A stretch of DNA of 24,237 nt from RPQJ01 sp035554635. GTDB taxonomy: Bacteria; Pseudomonadota; Gammaproteobacteria; Steroidobacterales; Steroidobacteraceae. Below the pieces are notes generated by a model. The model saw nothing but the letters and a program-made list of their open reading frames with translations, was not told where the DNA came from and made no database searches. Where the stretch lies: the NCBI GenBank assembly GCA_035554635.1, contig DATMIB010000087.1:1-24237 (forward strand). Direction: 5' to 3'. The position numbers and the translations under genes were made by a program. Positions 6,289-14,265 of the stretch are shown here, in pieces (positions within the stretch are counted from its first letter, which is position 1; every line of letters starts with the position of its first letter).

Positions 6289-7239
6289 TCAGGACGGCGG
6301 GCGCGTGGCGATCGGTACGTTGCAGACGTCCACGTAACCCGCCGGCACGAGGTACCAGTCGTCCCGGCGATTGCGCCGCGCCTCGACCACGGCGCGGAAA
6401 CTGGCGGTGTCGGTGCGCAGGACTTCGAGCCGCTCGCGCTCTGCGAGCGGCACGTCGGCCGCCATGCGCACCGTCGCGATGGGCACGTACTGCTCGGGCT
6501 TTTCATAGAACCCGAGCGGCCCGGTCCCGCGTGGCAGCGTCGCGAGCAGTTCCATGCCCTTCACGACGCGACCGACGAGCGCGATGTTGCGATCGAGCTG
6601 GCGCGGCGCGTGACCGGTCACCACATAGAGTTCGGCGCCGTTGCCGCTCTCGGGCTCGTTGGCACGACCCGCGCCGACCATGCCATAGCAGTGCGTGAGC
6701 CACGCCTCGCCCCGCGACTTGTCACGGGCCGCGGGGAACCCGTCGCTGAAACCGACCTCGGGTGCGTAGCCGTCGCGGTCCGGCAGCGCCTCGAACGGCC
6801 GGTTCGCCGCGGCGGCGGTGAACTCCGGCGGCAGCTTGTCGCGCGCCGGCGCCAGCGGACGCTTGTTCTCCGGATCGCCCCACTGCACGACGAAGTTGTC
6901 CTGCGACCGGATGATCGCGAGGCCGTCGAAATACTTCTGCCGTACGAGCGTGCGGATGTTCGCGGCATGCTGCGGCGCGAACGCGGGCGCGAGCTCGATC
7001 ACCACGCGGCCCAGGGGCAGTTCGAGATAGAGCGTATTTTCAGGATCGAGTGCGCGCCAGTCGGAGGGTGCGGTGGCGGCGAGGATCTCGCCCACGGTGC
7101 GCGGCGGCGACTGCGCCGTTGCGGCGGCGGGCTTGCCGGCGGAAGTCTCGGAGCGGGGCTGTGTTTGTGCCTCTGCCTCGACGGCGCCCGCTGCCAGCAC
7201 CGCGATCAGCGGCCAGACGCAGCGGCTGTTCGCGTTCAT
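6289..7239 (-). CDS. Exported cyclophilin-type peptidyl-prolyl cis-trans isomerase
   Basis: A 316-residue protein with a signal peptide (MNANSRCVWPLIAVLAAGA, likely cut near AEAQ at about 24) and a cyclophilin domain over the middle and C-terminal parts. LYLELPLGRVVIELAP, YFDGLAIIRSQDNFVVQWGDP and LVGRVVKGMELLATLPRG match the conserved strands and loops of the fold, including the Phe/Gln region of the active site. It should speed proline isomerisation during folding of periplasmic proteins. It is longer than small PpiA-type cyclophilins because of inserts around the loop with APARDKLPPEF and a C-terminal extension of about 70 residues; this layout resembles cyclophilins of Xanthomonadales. 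Its ATG overlaps the TGA of the upstream 75-residue gene by four bases (ATGA), so translation of the two is coupled. Confidence 0.93.
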   Translation of the reverse strand: MNANSRCVWPLIAVLAAGAVEAEAQTQPRSETSAGKPAAATAQSPPRTVGEILAATAPSDWRALDPENTLYLELPLGRVVIELAPAFAPQHAANIRTLVRQKYFDGLAIIRSQDNFVVQWGDPENKRPLAPARDKLPPEFTAAAANRPFEALPDRDGYAPEVGFSDGFPAARDKSRGEAWLTHCYGMVGAGRANEPESGNGAELYVVTGHAPRQLDRNIALVGRVVKGMELLATLPRGTGPLGFYEKPEQYVPIATVRMAADVPLAERERLEVLRTDTASFRAVVEARRNRRDDWYLVPAGYVDVCNVPIATRPPS

Positions 7240-7463
7240 GCCGGCTGCCGCGGCCCGAGGATGATCCAGACCTGGCGCAGGCTTTCCGCGGCTTTGCGGC
7301 ACGCGTCGAGCGACTCCTCGAGCGATTCCCGCGTGGCGCCCTCGACCGCACCGGACTCGAGCATCATCTCGAGCTGCAGCACGGCGATCGACAGCTCGTC
7401 GTTCACGTCGTGCAGGTGACGGCGCATGTCGGGAAGCTGCGCGTCGGGAATGCCGTGAGCCAT
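7236..7463 (-). CDS. 75-residue helical protein with a histidine-kinase H-box-like motif
   Basis: A short protein predicted to form two helices. RRHLHDVNDELSIAVLQLEM (residues 14-33) resembles the H-box of HisKA dimerisation domains, where a His followed by Asp or Glu is phosphorylated; the candidates are His18-Asp19, with His16 as an alternative. A second helix follows (ESLEESLDACRKAAESLRQV). No ATP-binding (N, G1, G2) motifs follow, because the protein ends. It could be a phosphotransfer protein, a dimerisation partner of a kinase encoded elsewhere, or a decoy domain. It lies 14 bases after the REC-MarR regulator and overlaps the cyclophilin gene by four bases, so it belongs to the same transcription unit. 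Coding status is well supported by this packing; function is inference. Confidence 0.75.
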   Translation of the reverse strand: MAHGIPDAQLPDMRRHLHDVNDELSIAVLQLEMMLESGAVEGATRESLEESLDACRKAAESLRQVWIILGPRQPA

Positions 7464-7477
7464 GTTGCGTCGTGTCC

Positions 7478-8383
7478 TTAGGTCGAGGCGAGTGCGGTGC
7501 GCGCGAACCCTTCGAGGAACAGCTGCATGCGCGCCATTCCCTCGGGTGTCAATTCCACGTAGGTGCGCCGGCGATCGGCCGGATCGGGCATGCGCGCGGC
7601 CAGGCCGCCCTGGATCAGGTCCTCGATGCGTCGCAACGCCGTCGTCATCGGGCTCTTGGACGACAGCGCCAGGCTCGTCACCGACAGGTGCTGCCCTGCG
7701 AGCCGCGCGCGCATCAGCTCCGCGAGCATTTCCCAGGCCGGTTCTGGCATGACCGCCTCGCCGAAGATGCTCGAGCGCGCTTCCTGCAGCTTCTGCAGCA
7801 GCTTGAGCGTGCGCAGGCTCGTCTCCTCCGGTCGTGCCAGCGCCGGTGCCGCCGGACCGCCCTCGCGCCGGCCGGTGTCGTGCTCGATCGTGCGCCGCAT
7901 GTCCTCGGCCAGCGCCTTGGCCGTGTCGGCGATCTGCTGCAGCTCCCGTGCGCCGGGCGAATCGCCCGTCGTCGCGCGCACGGTGCGGATGCTTTCCGCA
8001 CGCGTGAGTGCGTGCTGCACCGATTCGCGCAGCGTCTTCGGCTCGATCGGCTTGAACAGGTAGTCGCTCGCCTCGAGACGCATCGCGGCGACCGCGGTTT
8101 CGAGCGAAGCCTGGCCGGTGACGAGCAGCAACTGCAGCCACGGCCGGTCGGCGAAGTCGCGCCGGATCTGGCCGAGGAACTCGATGCCGTCGGTCGTGGG
8201 CATGTAGATGTCGCTCACGACCACGTCGAGCTCGGGTGACAGCTTGAGGATTTCCAGCGCCTGTGCCGCCGACTCGGCCGTCTTGCAGGCGATCGCACTG
8301 CTGCCGAGCACGCGGGACATCAGGCGCAGGGCCCGTACTTCATCGTCGACGACGAGGACTCGAGGGGGTGCGGGTGGTTCCAT
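7478..8383 (-). CDS. Response regulator with N-terminal receiver and C-terminal MarR-like winged helix
   Basis: A 301-residue two-domain regulator. The receiver domain (about 8-125) has the acidic pocket Asp13/Asp14, phospho-acceptor Asp58 (VVSDIYMP), switch Thr89 (VTGQ) and Lys111 (LFKPI). A linker of about 65 residues, probably helical, leads to a winged helix at about 200-295: AWEMLAELMRARLAGQHLSV, a recognition-helix segment SKSPMTTALRRIEDL, and a wing with DPADRRRTYVELTPEG, all MarR-like. REC-MarR pairing is uncommon compared with OmpR or NarL outputs. The start is fixed: an in-frame TAA lies nine bases upstream and this is the first ATG. No Shine-Dalgarno sequence precedes it. It likely binds DNA on phosphorylation; targets are unknown, and the adjoining genes are obvious candidates. 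Confidence 0.92.
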   Translation of the reverse strand: MEPPAPPRVLVVDDEVRALRLMSRVLGSSAIACKTAESAAQALEILKLSPELDVVVSDIYMPTTDGIEFLGQIRRDFADRPWLQLLLVTGQASLETAVAAMRLEASDYLFKPIEPKTLRESVQHALTRAESIRTVRATTGDSPGARELQQIADTAKALAEDMRRTIEHDTGRREGGPAAPALARPEETSLRTLKLLQKLQEARSSIFGEAVMPEPAWEMLAELMRARLAGQHLSVTSLALSSKSPMTTALRRIEDLIQGGLAARMPDPADRRRTYVELTPEGMARMQLFLEGFARTALAST

Positions 8384-8463
8384 GTCGAAAATTTACATTG
8401 CTGGGCTCGCGGCGGACAGCCCGCCGGATAACACGCGCCTGGCGGTGCGTCCCTGAACCTCGA

Positions 8464-8871
8464 TCACGCGGACCCCGAGCCGAGCAGGCCCGCGAGACTG
8501 GCCAACAAGCGTACGCGATCGAACGGCTTCGTCACCACGGCGTCCGCTCCGGCCTCCTCGGCCTCGGTCCGGGTGTCGTCCGTGTCCATGCCGGTGAGCA
8601 GCACGAAGCGCATGCCGGCGAGCTCCGGGCGCGCCCGTGCCCAACGACAGAATTCGAGCCCGGACATGCCGGGCATCAGGAAGTCGACCAGGGCGACCGC
8701 GGGGCGCTCGGTGGCCAGCAGCGCGATCGCGGCCGGCCCGTCCGGGGCCGCCAGCACGCGATAGCCGGCGTGGCGCAGGATGATACGCAGCAGTTCCCGC
8801 GAACGGCCGTCGTCGTCGACGACCAGGATCAGCGCGCCGTTGTCCGTTTCGGTCTGCGACATCCCCGTCAT
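8464..8871 (-). CDS. Single-domain response regulator (CheY-like)
   Basis: A 135-residue receiver domain with no output domain. The acidic pocket Asp19/Asp20/Asp21 (VVDDDG), phospho-acceptor Asp63 (LVDFLMPGMSG), switch Thr (LLTGMD) and conserved Lys (VVTKPFD) are all present, so it should be phosphorylatable. Two starts are possible three codons apart (8871 and 8862); AGG on the minus strand about four bases before the first favours 8871. It ends 80 bases before the REC-MarR gene on the same strand and diverges from a second single-domain receiver at 9019. It likely works in protein-protein signalling or as a phosphate relay intermediate. Confidence 0.92.
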   Translation of the reverse strand: MTGMSQTETDNGALILVVDDDGRSRELLRIILRHAGYRVLAAPDGPAAIALLATERPAVALVDFLMPGMSGLEFCRWARARPELAGMRFVLLTGMDTDDTRTEAEEAGADAVVTKPFDRVRLLASLAGLLGSGSA

Positions 8872-9018
8872 TCTACCTATGCGCGCCGCGTGCGCACGCA
8901 TGCCCGATGCGGAAGTGCCGGCAGACTCGGGCCCGTGACGGCCTGTAAGATCGGGTCCTGATCGCAGGCAAGCAGCAGCTCGGGGCGAGCGGTACGCCGT
9001 GCGCGGAGAAGTGACGCT

Positions 9019-9387
9019 GTGCGGATTTTGATGATCGAAGACAACGAGTCGAACGCCTACCTGGCGCGCTTCCTGCTCGAGCGACGCGGTCACGAAGTCG
9101 TCGTGGCACCCACCGGCGCGGAAGGCGTGGCGCTTGCCCGCACGTCACGTTACGACCTGATCCTGCTCGACCTGCGGCTGCCCGATGGCGATGGCTGCGA
9201 CTTCGTGCCCGGCCTGGTGCCGCCCGGCGCGGACGAGCCGACGCCGGTGATCGCCGTGAGCGCCCACGCACTGTCTGCCGACAGGGTCCGCGCCATCGAG
9301 GTCGGCTGCTGTGCCTTCATCGAAAAGCCGATCGACGTCACGACGTTCGCCGACCGGATCGAGGAAGTCGCCGCCGGCCGGGCCTAG
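9019..9387 (+). CDS. Single-domain response regulator, DivK-like
   Basis: A 122-residue receiver domain starting at GTG, with GGAG at 5-8 of the preceding line (9005-9008) ten bases upstream. Glu7/Asp8 form the acidic pocket, Asp51 (LILLDLRLPDGDG) is the phospho-acceptor, Ser81 (IAVSAHAL) the switch residue and Lys103 (FIEKPID) the conserved lysine. The MIEDNESNAYLARFLLERRG start and the IAVSAHALSADRVRAIEVGC stretch are of the DivK/Cph2-receiver type often placed next to hybrid kinases. Here no kinase adjoins it. A Pro/Gly-rich insertion (PGLVPPGADEP) sits before beta strand 4. The 147-base gap to the divergent receiver gene must hold both promoters. Confidence 0.93.
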   Translation: MRILMIEDNESNAYLARFLLERRGHEVVVAPTGAEGVALARTSRYDLILLDLRLPDGDGCDFVPGLVPPGADEPTPVIAVSAHALSADRVRAIEVGCCAFIEKPIDVTTFADRIEEVAAGRA

Positions 9388-9585
9388 CAGCGCGACCGCC
9401 GCAGGAAATCCCGTCCAGCACCGGTCGTCGCGACGGCTGCGCGCAGGAACCGTCGGGCCGGCGCCGTCGCACCGCCTGACCGCCGCGGGAGCAGCCGTCC
9501 TACCGCGCGTGGCGATCGTATCGAGCCGGACCGGGGCTACGATGATCGCGACCGCCAGTCGCGGTTGCGCGTGTAGGTGCGAGCC

Positions 9586-11061
9586 ATGTACGTCCCGGCC
9601 GCCGTGCCCCTGGGCGGCGATTCGCAGCGACCCGGCCTCGCTTCGGCCATCGGACCCGCCGAGTTCGGCGCACGGCCCGGCAAGTCCGCGTGCCTGCTGC
9701 TCGACACCGGGCCAACGGCGCTGCTGCTGCGCTCGGTGCTCGCCGACGAGGCTCGCCGTTCGATCGACCTGCAGACCTACCTCTACGACGACGACGAAGC
9801 CGGGATCGTGCTGATGGACCGGCTGCGTGCGGCCGCCGAACGCGGCGTGCAGGTGCGACTGCTGATCGACGACAACGGCCTGCGCACCGACGAGTGCCTG
9901 CCGTTGCTGCTCGACTCCCTGCCGAACGCGGAAGTCCGGGTCTTCAATCCGTTCCGCCTGCGCCCCCGCTGGACACGGCCGTTGCAGGTGCCGTTCGAGT
10001 TCCGCCGCCTGAACCACCGCATGCACAACAAGCTGTACGTCGTCGACGGCCACGCGACGATCATTGGCGGACGCAACATCGGCGGCCACTACTTCGAGGC
10101 GAACGCGGCCGCCAATTTCACCGACCTCGACGTGCTGCTGCTCGGCCCCGTCGCACGCGATGCGCAGCAGGTCTTCGAGCAGTACTGGTCGAGCGACCTT
10201 GCGGTGCCGCTGCCCGCCGCGATGGGCCGGCGCGACAGCAGCATGGCACGCGAGCGGATCGAGCGTTACGTCCGCGCGGCACGGTTCATGCGGCTGCAGG
10301 AAATGTACCGGCACCCCGACCGCAGCCTGCGTGACGCGCTCGCGCGCGTCGACAGCCGCGTGCACTGGGTCGCATCGCGGATCGTCGTCGACGACCCGCG
10401 CAAGGCCTGTGTGCGGCGACGGGCGCACGCGCCGCAGGTCATGGTCGACGCGCTCAACGAAACCTGGGAGCGCGCACGCGAGGAAGTGCTCGCTGCGACG
10501 GCCTATTTCGTGCCGGGCCGCAAGGGCGCCGGCGACCTGATCCGGTTGCGGCGTCGCGGCGTGCACGTGCGCATCCTGACCAATTCACTGGCCTCGAACG
10601 ACGTACCGGCAGTGCACGCCGGTTACACGCGCTATCGTCGCGCGCTGCTGCGGGCCGGCGTCGAGCTGTACGAATACCAGCGTTTCGGCAACCGGCCGCG
10701 CCACCATCACGGCGCCTCGTCGAGCAATGCGCTGCACGCCAAGACCATCGTCGTCGACCGCCGGCTCGCATGGGTCGGCAGCTTCAACCTCGATCCGCGG
10801 TCGTCGCGGCTCAACACGGAGATGGCGGTGCTGCTCGAATCGGAGTCGCTCGCGCGGGATCTCGCCGCGCGCATGGAGCGCGACCTCGCCCCCGACCGCA
10901 GCTGGCACGTTATGATGCGCCGCGGCACGCGCGAGCTGCGCTGGCTCGGCGAAAAGGACGGCCGACCGCTGGAGCATCGGCACGAGCCCGACTCGTCCTG
11001 GCTCCTGCGGAGCTGGGTCCGGCTCGCGCGCCAGTTGCCGCACATCGAGAGGTTCCTGTAG
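9586..11061 (+). CDS. Phospholipase D-family cardiolipin synthase, ClsC-like
   Basis: A 491-residue protein with two HKD motifs: His147-Lys149-Asp154 (HNKLYVVD) and His384-Lys386-Asp391 (HAKTIVVD). Each is followed by the Gly/Ser and Asn of the PLD family (GGRN; GSFN). The segments RSIDLQTYLYDDDEAG and NAEVRVFNPFRLRPR and the C-terminal RLNTEMAVLLESESLA resemble E. coli ClsC, which makes cardiolipin from phosphatidylglycerol and phosphatidylethanolamine. There is no N-terminal membrane helix pair as in ClsA, again like ClsC. The ATG at 9586 is preceded by AGGTG at a good distance; a GTG nine bases earlier is the alternative. It heads a tight three-gene unit, with the next gene starting two bases after its stop. 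Confidence 0.92.
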   Translation: MYVPAAVPLGGDSQRPGLASAIGPAEFGARPGKSACLLLDTGPTALLLRSVLADEARRSIDLQTYLYDDDEAGIVLMDRLRAAAERGVQVRLLIDDNGLRTDECLPLLLDSLPNAEVRVFNPFRLRPRWTRPLQVPFEFRRLNHRMHNKLYVVDGHATIIGGRNIGGHYFEANAAANFTDLDVLLLGPVARDAQQVFEQYWSSDLAVPLPAAMGRRDSSMARERIERYVRAARFMRLQEMYRHPDRSLRDALARVDSRVHWVASRIVVDDPRKACVRRRAHAPQVMVDALNETWERAREEVLAATAYFVPGRKGAGDLIRLRRRGVHVRILTNSLASNDVPAVHAGYTRYRRALLRAGVELYEYQRFGNRPRHHHGASSSNALHAKTIVVDRRLAWVGSFNLDPRSSRLNTEMAVLLESESLARDLAARMERDLAPDRSWHVMMRRGTRELRWLGEKDGRPLEHRHEPDSSWLLRSWVRLARQLPHIERFL

Positions 11062-11063
11062 CA

Positions 11064-11393
11064 ATGGTGGTGAAATTTTCGACCCGGCATGGGCAGTTGC
11101 TCATGCACGGCGAACCGGCCGTGAGACTGATCCGGCTCGGCGGCCATTCGGGCACGGTGCCGGGGGCCGTGTTGTACGCTGACCTGGCAGAGTTCCTGGT
11201 CGCGCTGCGCCGCGGGCTCGAGGTGCATGGCGACGAACTGTCGCCACCGCCGATCGTCGACCCCTCCGCCGCGGAAGACGACGCCGAACCGCGTGAACGC
11301 CCCGTTTCGCTGCGACGCCGCGCGGTACCATTGCTGGACATGATCCAGACTGCGATCAAGCGCGAATCCGACCTGATGTGGGAGAAAAGCTGA
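11064..11393 (+). CDS. DUF1840 family protein
   Basis: A 109-residue protein matching the DUF1840 pattern: an N-terminal MVVKFSTRHGQLLMHGE, the conserved VRLIRLGGHSGTVPGAV, an acidic variable linker (AAEDDAEPRE), and a C-terminal helix region SLRRRAVPLLDMIQTAIKRE ending in DLMWE. No catalytic motif or signal peptide is visible and the function of the family is unknown to me. It starts two bases after the cardiolipin synthase stop and is followed after three bases by a membrane protein gene, so the three are almost certainly one operon. Confidence 0.9.
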   Translation: MVVKFSTRHGQLLMHGEPAVRLIRLGGHSGTVPGAVLYADLAEFLVALRRGLEVHGDELSPPPIVDPSAAEDDAEPRERPVSLRRRAVPLLDMIQTAIKRESDLMWEKS

Positions 11394-11396
11394 ACC

Positions 11397-11765
11397 ATGC
11401 TGCTGCTGACCCTGCCTGTGCTCGCCCTGTTGCTGCTCGGTGCCCATTTCATGCACGCGGGCCTGCTGCCGCTGGCCATCCTGGCCGTCCTGCTGATCGG
11501 CCTGCTCGCCGTCCGTCGGCCGTGGGCTGCGCGCACGGTCCAGGCGATCCTGGCAGTGGCCGCCATCGAATGGGTGCTGACTGCGATCACGCGCGCCCAG
11601 ATCCGCATGGGTCACGACGAGCCTTACCTGCGGCTGGTGCTGATCCTGGGCGGCGTGGCGTTGTTCACGCTACTGGCCGCCGCGATCTTCCAGCATCCGA
11701 AGTTGCGCGCGCGCTTTCGGATCGGGTCCGCCGTGCCGGCACGGACGGACGCAGCGGCGGGCTGA
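11397..11765 (+). CDS. Conserved four-helix inner-membrane protein
   Basis: A 122-residue protein with four likely membrane segments at about 1-18, 22-39, 46-64 and 78-97. The loop between helices 3 and 4 holds a short conserved-looking polar patch (TRAQIRMGHDEPYLR), and the protein ends in a basic and then Ala-rich tail. Similar proteins occur as uncharacterised membrane proteins in beta- and gammaproteobacteria. GGAG upstream overlaps the end of the DUF1840 gene, and the ATG follows that stop by three bases. Operon membership with a ClsC-like enzyme suggests an envelope role, which is inference. Confidence 0.85.
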   Translation: MLLLTLPVLALLLLGAHFMHAGLLPLAILAVLLIGLLAVRRPWAARTVQAILAVAAIEWVLTAITRAQIRMGHDEPYLRLVLILGGVALFTLLAAAIFQHPKLRARFRIGSAVPARTDAAAG

Positions 11766-11867
11766 GCGTTCGGTGCGACGGCCGGTTGGGGCCGGGCCGC
11801 ACAGTGGGTTAATCTCGGCGGTCTCCGTGCCGTCGGGCACGACTCCGTCGAAGGACCCAACCCACCC

Positions 11868-14024
11868 ATGAAGACCCTGCTTGCCACGGCGGGCGCCTGT
11901 GCGCTGCTCGCCATTTCCGGGGCCGAAGCTGCCGACATGAGTACGCCGAAGGACAACCCGTTGCTGAGCCCATGGGCCGGCCCCTACGGCGGCGTGCCGC
12001 CGTTCGACCAGGCCAAGGTGGACCAGCTCGCGCCGGCGCTCGAAGCGGGTATGGCGCAGCAGCTCGCGGAGATCGACCGGATCGCCAACGATCCGGCCGC
12101 ACCGACTTTCGAGAACACGATCGCGGCCATGGAGCGCACTGGTCGCACGCTCGATCGCGTCGGCACGATCTACGGCATCTACACGTCGAACCTCAACGAC
12201 GACGCCGTCTCGGCCGTCGAGCGCGACATGGCGCCGAAGCTCGCCGCGTTCAGCGACAAGATCACGCAGAACGCGAAGCTGTTCGAGCGCATCGCCAAGG
12301 TGTACGACACGCGGACGACCTCGGGCCTGACCCCGGAACAGCAGCGTCTCTCCTGGCTGTACTACACGAACTTCGTCCGTGCCGGCGCCAAGCTCGACGC
12401 CGCGGCGAAGCAGCGCCTGTCGGCGATCAACCAGGACCTCGCCAAGCTGTTCACGAGCTTCGGGCAGAACGTGCTCAAGGACGAGAACGAAGGCGTCATC
12501 TTCATCGACAAGGAAGCCGATCTTGTCGGCCTGCCGCCCGCGGTGCGCGACGGCATGGCGCAGGCCGCCGAGGGTCGCGGCCAGAAGGGCAAGTGGGCCA
12601 TCGACAACACCCGGTCGAGCATCGAGCCGTTCCTGACCTACGCCGGGAACCGCGCGCTGCGCGAACAGGCCTGGCGCATGTTCGTCAACCGTGGCGACAA
12701 CGGCGGCGCGACCGACAACAACGCGACGATCACGCAGATCCTGCAGCTGCGTGCCGAGCGCGCGAAGCTGCTCGGCTACCCGACGCACGCGCACTGGCGT
12801 CTCGAGAACTCGATGGCGAAGACCCCCGAACGCGCGATGGAGCTCATGGAGGCGGTGTGGAAGCCCGCGGTCGCGCGCGTCCACGAAGAAGTCGCCGACA
12901 TGCAGAAGCTCGCCGACGCCGAGAAAGCCGGCATCAAGATCGAGCCGTGGGACTACCGCTACTACGCCGAGAAGGTCCGCAAGGCCAAGTACGATCTCGA
13001 CGAAACCGAAATCACGCCGTACATGCAGCTCGAAAACCTGCGTGAAGGCATGTTCCACATGGCGAAGGAGCTGTTCGGCTTCGGCTTCACGCCGGTCGCG
13101 GCGGGCAAGGTCTCGGTCTACCACCCCGACGTGCGCGTCTGGGAAGTGAACGACGCGCAGGGCAAGCTTGTCGGCCTGTGGTACTTCGATCCGTATGCGC
13201 GCAAGGGCAAGCGCTCGGGTGCGTGGATGAATGCGTACCGCACGCAGGAGAAGTTCGACGGCGACGTGAAGACGATCGTCTCGAACAACTCGAACTTCGT
13301 GAAGGGCAAGCCCGGCGAGCCCGTGCTGATCAGCTGGAAGGACGCCGAGACGCTGTTCCACGAGTTTGGCCACGCGCTGCATGGCCTGAGCTCGGACGTG
13401 AACTACCCGTCGCTCGCCGGCACCGCGGTGCCGCGCGACTACGTCGAGTTCCCGTCGCAGCTGCTCGAGCACTGGCTGTCGACCCCCGAGATCCTCAACA
13501 AGTACGCGCTGCACTACCAGACCGGCAAGCCGATCCCGCGCGAGCTCGTCGCCAAGATCGAGGCCGCGGACAAGTTCAACCAGGGCTTCGACACGGTCGA
13601 GTACCTCTCGAGCGCGCTCGTCGACATGAAGCTGCACACCGCGGGCGCGCAGGCGATCGACCCGGACAAGTTCGAGCGCGAGACGCTCGCCGCGCTGGGC
13701 ATGCCGGCCGAGATCGTCATGCGTCACCGCACGCCGCAGTTCAATCACGTGTTCTCGGGCGACGGCTACTCGGCCGGCTACTACAGCTACCTGTGGGCGG
13801 ACACGATCACGGCGGACGCCTGGGAAGCCTTCACCGAGGCCGGCGGCGCCTGGGACAGGAACGTGGCCAAGCGGCTCAAGCTGCTGCTGTCGCAGGGCAA
13901 CACGGTCGACACCGCCGACGCCTATCGCGCGTTCCGCGGCCGTGACCCCGGCATCTCCGCGCTGATGCGCAAGCGCGGCTTCCCGGTGCCGGCGGCGACG
14001 ACCGCGCCGGCCGCGACGAAGTAA
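11868..14024 (+). CDS. dcp: Exported M3-family metallopeptidase (peptidyl-dipeptidase Dcp-like)
   Basis: A 718-residue zinc peptidase. A signal peptide is visible (MKTLLATAGACALLAISGAEA, cut near residue 22), suggesting the periplasm. The zinc motif HEFGH has His498, Glu499 and His502; the third ligand is Glu527 in YVEFPSQ, at the usual M3 spacing. The C-terminal substrate-binding region GYSAGYYSYLWADTI, with its conserved Tyr and Gly residues, is intact. M3 enzymes of this type remove dipeptides from the C-terminus of oligopeptides (Dcp) or act as oligopeptidases (OpdA); the overall layout is closer to Dcp. AAGGA lies 12 bases before the ATG. A strong hairpin follows the stop. It stands alone as a transcription unit. 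Confidence 0.94.
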   Translation: MKTLLATAGACALLAISGAEAADMSTPKDNPLLSPWAGPYGGVPPFDQAKVDQLAPALEAGMAQQLAEIDRIANDPAAPTFENTIAAMERTGRTLDRVGTIYGIYTSNLNDDAVSAVERDMAPKLAAFSDKITQNAKLFERIAKVYDTRTTSGLTPEQQRLSWLYYTNFVRAGAKLDAAAKQRLSAINQDLAKLFTSFGQNVLKDENEGVIFIDKEADLVGLPPAVRDGMAQAAEGRGQKGKWAIDNTRSSIEPFLTYAGNRALREQAWRMFVNRGDNGGATDNNATITQILQLRAERAKLLGYPTHAHWRLENSMAKTPERAMELMEAVWKPAVARVHEEVADMQKLADAEKAGIKIEPWDYRYYAEKVRKAKYDLDETEITPYMQLENLREGMFHMAKELFGFGFTPVAAGKVSVYHPDVRVWEVNDAQGKLVGLWYFDPYARKGKRSGAWMNAYRTQEKFDGDVKTIVSNNSNFVKGKPGEPVLISWKDAETLFHEFGHALHGLSSDVNYPSLAGTAVPRDYVEFPSQLLEHWLSTPEILNKYALHYQTGKPIPRELVAKIEAADKFNQGFDTVEYLSSALVDMKLHTAGAQAIDPDKFERETLAALGMPAEIVMRHRTPQFNHVFSGDGYSAGYYSYLWADTITADAWEAFTEAGGAWDRNVAKRLKLLLSQGNTVDTADAYRAFRGRDPGISALMRKRGFPVPAATTAPAATK

Positions 14025-14035
14025 CGCGAACAGGC

Positions 14036-14062
14036 CCTCCTCCGGGCACGACCCGGAGGAGG
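14036..14062 (+). terminator. Hairpin terminator after the M3 peptidase gene
   Basis: CCTCCTCCGGG (14036-14046) and CCCGGAGGAGG (14052-14062) form a perfect 11-base-pair stem with a five-base loop, 11 bases after the stop. No clear T tract follows, only ACCGTTGT. Position and strength make termination likely. Confidence 0.7.
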
Positions 14063-14265
14063 ACCGTTGTCGACACGACCCGGCCGTGTGGCCGGCGTGC
14101 CCGCACGACACGACGAGTTTCCTCGCTGCGCTTCCTGCCCGCTTCGCAGATACGGCGCGCGCCGATACGCTTTTCAGTTTTCCATGGGCTTGCGGCGCGC
14201 GGCCGCGGGCGTACAACACGCGCCAGCCCCGGGTAACCCTGCCCGGCCCACCGAGGAGTGACACC

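Noticed and set aside
4528..7419. A 963-codon open frame on the plus strand opposite fadD and the cyclophilin gene
   Set aside because: It is rich in Arg, His, Asp and Val with no domain pattern, and lies antisense to two well-supported genes. Long antisense frames are expected in DNA with G/C-rich third positions.
8872..9093. N-terminal extension of the receiver protein at 8464-8871 back to 9093
   Set aside because: It would overlap the divergent receiver gene and has no coding character; receiver domains of this type start near the chosen ATG.
9388..9585. Promoter for the ClsC-like gene using TACGAT at 9538-9543
   Set aside because: Only four of six matches and no -35 hexamer at a proper distance; too weak to list as a feature.
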